Part shown: piece by piece, positions 4,301 through 7,072 of the stretch
How the letters are laid out: every line of letters starts with the position of its first letter
Numbering within the stretch: the first letter of the stretch is position 1
From: Methanobacteriota archaeon
GTDB lineage: Archaea > Thermoplasmatota > Poseidoniia > Poseidoniales > Poseidoniaceae
Assembly: GCA_002694585.1 (NCBI GenBank)
Contig: NZMM01000027.1
Coordinates: 1 to 7,072, forward strand
DNA length: 7,072 bases
Direction of reading: 5' to 3'
Notes under the pieces: generated by a model
Seen by the model: only the letters and a program-made list of their open reading frames with translations
What the model was told of the DNA's origin: nothing
Databases searched by the model: none
Position numbers and translations under genes: made by a program

Positions 4301-7072
4301 AGGCTGACCGTCGATGGCGAAGAGGACGTTGGCCGGCAGCACGCTGCCGTCGCGGTTCTCCAATCCTGAGCCGTTGTCGCTTTGCACCGTTCCGGTGACG
4401 TTGAAACTCGACCCTGAGGTCGGGTTAGCGGTGATGGCATCGATGAGCAGCACGGTGGTTGAACGCACCGTGACCGTGCTGAGGTTGGCCCGATCGGAGA
4501 GCAAATCGAAACTCCCGTTGTAGTGGAACTCCACGGTGATGATACCCAGAGGGTGGTTGACGTCGAAGAGGAAGCTGGTGTTGGCAAAGCCCTCTGGGTT
4601 CGTTTGGACCTCAGTGTGCCACGTTTCGTGCACCTTCACGGCCACCGTTTCTCCACCCAGCGGGGTGAACAGGTCGCTCGCCTCCACGAGCTGAGCGCTG
4701 AGGTTCACGCTACGACCACGGTTGATGATGACCGCGTTGCGCGGCTGCAACTGCTCGAAGTCGGTCACGCCTTGCACCAGCATGCCGGTGGTCGTGTTCG
4801 AGGGCAGGTAGAAGGGCGAGGAGTCCTCGATGACCTGCACCACAAGCGAGCGGTTGCCGCGCGTCGTGCCGTCCTTCAGCGCATCGCTGCTCATGGAGAG
4901 GTTGAAACTCCCGTTGGCTGCGGTCTGCGCGCCAGTGACGAGCAACTCATCGGGCTCGTCGTCCCAATGGGCCTCAAGCCGGAGCAACCCGTTGATTGGA
5001 CGCGTGTTGTCGTCCGCGTCGAGCACCCGTCCGAGCACGTTGAAGGTGCTGTCCGCAGCGACCACGGTCGGCGCGACGTCGATGACGACCACCGATTCGG
5101 CCTGCACCGTGACGTTCACGAGGCTGGTGTTGCCGAGGTGACGGCGGTTACCGGGCGCGAGCGGGTCGGTGACGTCGTCCGCCACCACCACACCGATGTC
5201 GTAGTAGCCTGGCCCCACCGTGTTGGCCGTCCACTGGAGGGTGGCGTTGCCGTCGATCAGCGTCTGAGCCGTGCCCAAGGAGGTGTTGGCGCCGTTCCAA
5301 TCGAGGAACCACTCGACGGTGGCGCCTTCCAGGTCGGAGCCGTCGGCAATGTCGGTGATGCGCGCGCGCAAATCGATGGTGTCTCCGACGAGCACCTGGA
5401 TGCCCTCGAGTTCGGGGGTCACGATGACTTCTGATTCAATCCCCCAATCCAGAGAAATGCCGGCTGGCGGCCCTTGCGGACCGTTCGGATCGACGAAGGT
5501 GTAGTACGGACCACCTTCGGGGGCGAAGGCTTGGAAATCGGTGAGCAGTTGAACCTCATACACGCCACCGGCAAAGACGGTGGGCGCGGTCACGTTGAAC
5601 GAGAATTCACCCGTGCTCGTGTTCAGGCTACCAAGGGCCAGGTCCACGGGACCTTCGGCGGTGGCCATCAGGATGGACAGGGCTGAGCCGTTGTTCAGAA
5701 CCCGGTCGCCGTAGACCGCATCGGACAGGTTGCCGAAGAAGCGGGTGCTGTTACCGATGTGAACCCAATCGTCGGCGACCGTGAAGTTCCAGCTGATTTC
5801 CGCCATCACCCGGAGGGTGCTGTTCCACGTGCTGGGCACGTAATCCTCCGAACCACCAAACGCGATGGCCAGCGGATAATCGCCAGCCCTCAAGGTTGCA
5901 TCGAGGGTCCATGTCGGGCTGATTTGGTTCGACAGGGGATCGACCACGCTGGTGGCCAATGAGCCGTTGAAGAGCACGTCAAAGGTGCCGAGCATGACGA
6001 TGCCCACGCCGTTTCCGAGGTGGTCGACCACCTGGAATTGCGTGTTGGTGGCCTCGCCGCGGAGTTGCGATTCCGAGATCATCGTGTAGTTGTAGACGCC
6101 ACGCAGGCGGTACGGTGCGTTGTCGGACAGGTTCTCGATGTCCGTGGTCGGCAGCGTGGTGGGGAAGAAGCGCAGGCGCGGTTCAACCTCGCCTGCGGCA
6201 ATGGGCGTGGTGCTGGCGTTGAGGGTGTGCTGGACGTTGAACGGACCGTTGACGCTCACGTTGAACACGTCCACCCACGCCCCACCGCTGGCCACGTCAC
6301 GCAGGGAGAGCACGAGGGATCCGCTCATTGCAGCAGGCGCAAGGCCGAAGGACACCACCGTTCCGTTGACCCAGATGTCGTCGCCGAGATCGAGGACGCT
6401 GTTGTTGGTGCCAGGGCCTTCAAGCGTGGCCGTCAGGTTGGGCGCGTCACGCACGTCGAGCACGATGCCGGTGGTTGAAGGCCGCAGGTGCACATCGCCA
6501 GCAATGGGGACGCTGGTGTCCGTCCACCCCTCGAAGCCGAGCGTGGCCGAGATGTTGGTCTTCGTTTCGAATTCGTCCAAGGTGAGGTCGAAGACCCAAC
6601 TGCCGTCGGGGTTAACCGGGGTCGTGAGGTTCACCGAGCCGTTGACAGAAGAGGTGAACGAAAGCCAGACCTCGAGTCCTTCAAGGCTCTCAAAGACGCC
6701 TTGTGGAATCGTTTCGGCCTGCAAAAGGCCGCTGATTTCGGTCGTGGCACCTGCACCCACAATGGGGGCGTTGATGGCCGAGGGACCTTGATGGCTCAGC
6801 GTGGTGTTGTCGGAGACGTTGATCGCTGAGTCAAGCGTGATTCCACCGTTGGCCACGTACCCTTGTTCGACGTGCTGAATCACGATGCCGGCGAAACCGG
6901 GGGCGATGGGCTGTGGTGGGATGCCGCTGAAATTGAAGTTCCCGTCGGCGTCGGTGAACGTTGAACCAATTTGCCGGTCGGGCGTGCCGGCGATGCCGGG
7001 CACGTTGCCCACTTCGCCGATGGGGACAAGGTAGGCGATCAGCGGCTGGTCGGTGACGGGCGTTGCGTTCTC
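1337..7072 (-). CDS. Giant Ig-like-repeat type I membrane protein with DUF4129-like cytoplasmic tail (5' partial)
   Basis: The frame is open from the right edge (codon 7070-7072) to a TGA at 1337-1339, giving 1911 visible residues. The true start lies outside the window; a GTG at 7012 in the same frame is an internal valine, because the 20 codons before it are also open and coding-like. Numbering from the edge, residues 1-100 resemble a carboxypeptidase-regulatory fold. Residues 112-1745 form about 15 beta-rich Ig-like units, 1770-1788 form one transmembrane helix followed by YRRRQQ, and 1789-1911 form a helical tail with DUF4129 hallmarks. The positive charges after the helix place the tail in the cytoplasm and the array outside. 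The ectodomain has about 50 N-X-S/T sequons, only seven lysines and only two cysteines. A role as a surface stalk, adhesin or sensor is inferred; the ligand is unknown. It is probably the upstream gene of an operon with the RCC1 gene. Confidence 0.93.
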   Translation of the reverse strand, partial: ENATPVTDQPLIAYLVPIGEVGNVPGIAGTPDRQIGSTFTDADGNFNFSGIPPQPIAPGFAGIVIQHVEQGYVANGGITLDSAINVSDNTTLSHQGPSAINAPIVGAGATTEISGLLQAETIPQGVFESLEGLEVWLSFTSSVNGSVNLTTPVNPDGSWVFDLTLDEFETKTNISATLGFEGWTDTSVPIAGDVHLRPSTTGIVLDVRDAPNLTATLEGPGTNNSVLDLGDDIWVNGTVVSFGLAPAAMSGSLVLSLRDVASGGAWVDVFNVSVNGPFNVQHTLNASTTPIAAGEVEPRLRFFPTTLPTTDIENLSDNAPYRLRGVYNYTMISESQLRGEATNTQFQVVDHLGNGVGIVMLGTFDVLFNGSLATSVVDPLSNQISPTWTLDATLRAGDYPLAIAFGGSEDYVPSTWNSTLRVMAEISWNFTVADDWVHIGNSTRFFGNLSDAVYGDRVLNNGSALSILMATAEGPVDLALGSLNTSTGEFSFNVTAPTVFAGGVYEVQLLTDFQAFAPEGGPYYTFVDPNGPQGPPAGISLDWGIESEVIVTPELEGIQVLVGDTIDLRARITDIADGSDLEGATVEWFLDWNGANTSLGTAQTLIDGNATLQWTANTVGPGYYDIGVVVADDVTDPLAPGNRRHLGNTSLVNVTVQAESVVVIDVAPTVVAADSTFNVLGRVLDADDNTRPINGLLRLEAHWDDEPDELLVTGAQTAANGSFNLSMSSDALKDGTTRGNRSLVVQVIEDSSPFYLPSNTTTGMLVQGVTDFEQLQPRNAVIINRGRSVNLSAQLVEASDLFTPLGGETVAVKVHETWHTEVQTNPEGFANTSFLFDVNHPLGIITVEFHYNGSFDLLSDRANLSTVTVRSTTVLLIDAITANPTSGSSFNVTGTVQSDNGSGLENRDGSVLPANVLFAIDGQPVGFTVTGGTVGVGGAWTATISLGQTFERGSHNISATYVPSVNFYVGSNDTAPFDSRGTTSVFFLDPVLDGLGAPSLNDRTERGNDMDVRLMVQDNTGSPVANADVLVTLIGSDGPLEVPVTLTVVTDASGMAQDVLTLPANLSVGEATLTAEYGGLPGTTGLVGSNSTTRFVVLASTEITITEAPVSLIAGDAFVVRGTLLDDLGLPLAVDGTPSLAIVHLLVDGVPVSSVETTASNGSFLLSYVLPEGTDPGQHQISVQFKGGRDWVDPIGVGDPANPEYYLPTQTDVSFNVSMPSKILLISGNGDVDRESTILISGVLLSQVDDAIGDATVEVWLDGVFLTNVTTDANGSFSAVHPVPADQPLGPTDMEVRFTGNVLYLPSNASGVWNVYAPILVTVDLDDVIAVADEVVITGQVVDNQLIGLADHMVTLEVDGVNIGEVTTEADGTFTYTWVVPDIFTFGDHVMIANADAQGWYRAGTGNASFYLSHRSAISIAFDGDDEVTRGDLWRISGRLYDVDDAAQAGLPGRAVQVYLDGELVTVATTLDDGSWIATIPVDLDLARGAHDIEVRFEGELAHRGTDASTVGTVWADVVVTIDAVTDRTAVRSDALRTLTITGSVSEVGGESEVFEDLDMTLSNGTGCTSAATTPTCYTLERVQWNDGNFSMTLRVPSWNPLGVQPFHVTSGLNSSRNLNSGMAVTFALIKVDATIDVRLDALVEGEQEDYGGRILVTADDTGEGISDVGFSLYLEYANGSRVVQDGSSSQLLKRVVVTGADGATTFEFNNDPPFGNTAAHGELTLLVLLDAGGERLTDASLAAFQADAAEGFDPSYTYSDEASSTARTLVGSLVFLAAALLVGLVLYRRRQQATLMEEAAEVFAYTAELLAAGDSVREAIFQCYTDLCVVLQKREFLRRDFETVREFEAAIRQAMPAVSEEALVALDNVFEQARYGRDEMSEGHAQAAKVAMERMSTEVSGIQKIVPRGL
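1388..1684 (-). other. DUF4129-like cytoplasmic domain
   Basis: Residues 1797-1895 are predicted helical and soluble. Visible hallmarks are a helix with SVREAIFQCYTDLCVVLQ, the block TVREFEAAIRQAM (T1844 onward) and the block ALDNVFEQARYGRDEM (FEQARYG at 1871-1877). The order T-x-R-E-F-E, then a spacer, then L-x-x-x-F-E-x-A-R-Y-G is the DUF4129 (PF13559) pattern as I know it. In other proteins this domain sits on the cytoplasmic side after a transmembrane helix, often in transglutaminase-like membrane proteins and near MoxR and DUF58 genes. Its biochemical role is unknown. The assignment is by motif only. Confidence 0.72.
1709..1765 (-). other. Transmembrane helix of the giant protein
   Basis: Residues 1770-1788, LVGSLVFLAAALLVGLVLY, are 19 residues with no charge, followed at once by RRRQQ. 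The preceding stretch is polar and acidic (SYTYSDEASSTAR). The positive-inside rule gives an outside N-terminus and a cytoplasmic C-terminus. It is the only such segment in the visible protein. Confidence 0.93.
2342..2371 (-). other. Sole cysteine pair of the ectodomain
   Basis: C1568 and C1577 frame a 10-residue loop, CTSAATTPTC, preceded by an NGT sequon, in the penultimate Ig-like unit. No other cysteine occurs in the roughly 1769 visible outer residues, so a local disulfide is likely. The only other cysteines in the protein are two in the cytoplasmic tail (FQCYTDLC). Confidence 0.7.
2525..3772 (-). repeat. Core of four well-conserved Ig-like units
   Basis: Residues 1101-1516, the clearest part of the array. 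The central hairpin and turn recur as VHLLVDGVPVSSVETTASNG, VEVWLDGVFLTNVTTDANG, VTLEVDGVNIGEVTTEADG and VQVYLDGELVTVATTLDDG, each followed by F or W and an alternating strand. Spacing between these hairpins is about 98-116 residues. They are clearly homologous but far from identical, so recent unequal crossing-over is not indicated. These four are the best queries for a profile search. Confidence 0.85.
6773..7072 (-). other. N-terminal visible region: carboxypeptidase-regulatory-like fold (partial)
   Basis: Residues 1-100 from the right edge. The segment STFTDADGNFNFSGIPP, followed by AGIVIQHVEQGYVANG, has the form of a carboxypeptidase regulatory-like or SdrD-B-like domain: a turn with D-x-D-G, then two strands, then a hydrophobic strand leading to a G-Y. 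The beginning of the domain is cut by the window edge. The assignment rests on this short pattern only. Confidence 0.5.

Larger units (their letters stand above)
1838..6739 (-). repeat. Array of about 15 Ig-like beta-sandwich units (protein level)
   Basis: Residues 112-1745 of the giant protein. Approximate units are 112-210, 211-335, 336-425, 426-550, 551-660, 661-768, 769-872, 873-987, 988-1100, 1101-1220, 1221-1317, 1318-1414, 1417-1516, 1517-1627 and 1628-1745. The common pattern is a hydrophobic strand, a G-x-hydrophobic strand near unit residue 20, a central V-x-V-x-x-D-G hairpin, a turn such as DANGSF, EADGTF or LDDGSW, then a G-x-H-x-I-x-V-x-F strand and an end signature Y-x-P-S-N. 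This matches bacterial Ig-like domains of the Big_3_5 type in general form. Boundaries are by eye; the first five units are the most divergent. Such arrays typically form extended stalks on cell surfaces. Confidence 0.8.

Noticed and set aside
1838..6739. Widespread Lys-Asn isopeptide cross-links in the Ig-like units, as in some Gram-positive adhesins
   Set aside because: Only seven lysines occur in the whole outer part, so most units have none.
1838..6739. Recently duplicated, near-identical DNA repeats
   Set aside because: Units share a protein pattern but differ strongly in sequence and length; no long identical stretches were seen by eye.
1..7072. tRNA or rRNA genes, CRISPR arrays, insertion sequences
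   Set aside because: Almost all of the window is coding on the minus strand; no cloverleaf, direct-repeat spacing or transposase pattern was recognised.

Overview
The window is a dense, GC-rich prokaryotic segment. It holds two partial genes, both on the minus strand and both coding for cell-surface or exported proteins. No RNA gene, mobile element, CRISPR array or intact small gene was found.

Right to left, in the direction of transcription, the first gene (1337-7072) is the 3' part of a giant type I membrane protein. At least 1911 residues are visible and its N-terminus lies beyond the right edge. It has an N-terminal carboxypeptidase-regulatory-like fold, about 15 Ig-like beta-sandwich units, one transmembrane helix, and a cytoplasmic tail of about 123 residues that looks like a DUF4129 domain. 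After a single TGA and a 42-nt gap comes the second gene (1-1294). It encodes a Sec-exported protein with seven RCC1-type beta-propeller repeats, each carrying a paired-cysteine signature. Its C-terminus lies beyond the left edge.

Organism: the combination of about 60% GC, an acidic and lysine-poor ectodomain, very many N-X-S/T sequons confined to the outer side of the membrane, and RCC1 and Ig-like surface proteins suggests a marine archaeon, perhaps a Marine Group II (Poseidoniales)-like lineage. This is an inference. A marine bacterium is not excluded, and no taxonomic marker gene is present.

How the genes may work together: co-orientation and the short gap without a visible promoter suggest one transcription unit for a surface complex. 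The long glycosylated stalk would reach outward from the membrane, the RCC1 propeller would be an exported binding module, and the DUF4129-like tail would link the stalk to a cytoplasmic partner. In other genomes DUF4129 proteins often accompany MoxR-type AAA ATPases and DUF58 proteins. Neither is visible here.

The long open frames on the plus strand are codon-for-codon antisense shadows of these two genes.
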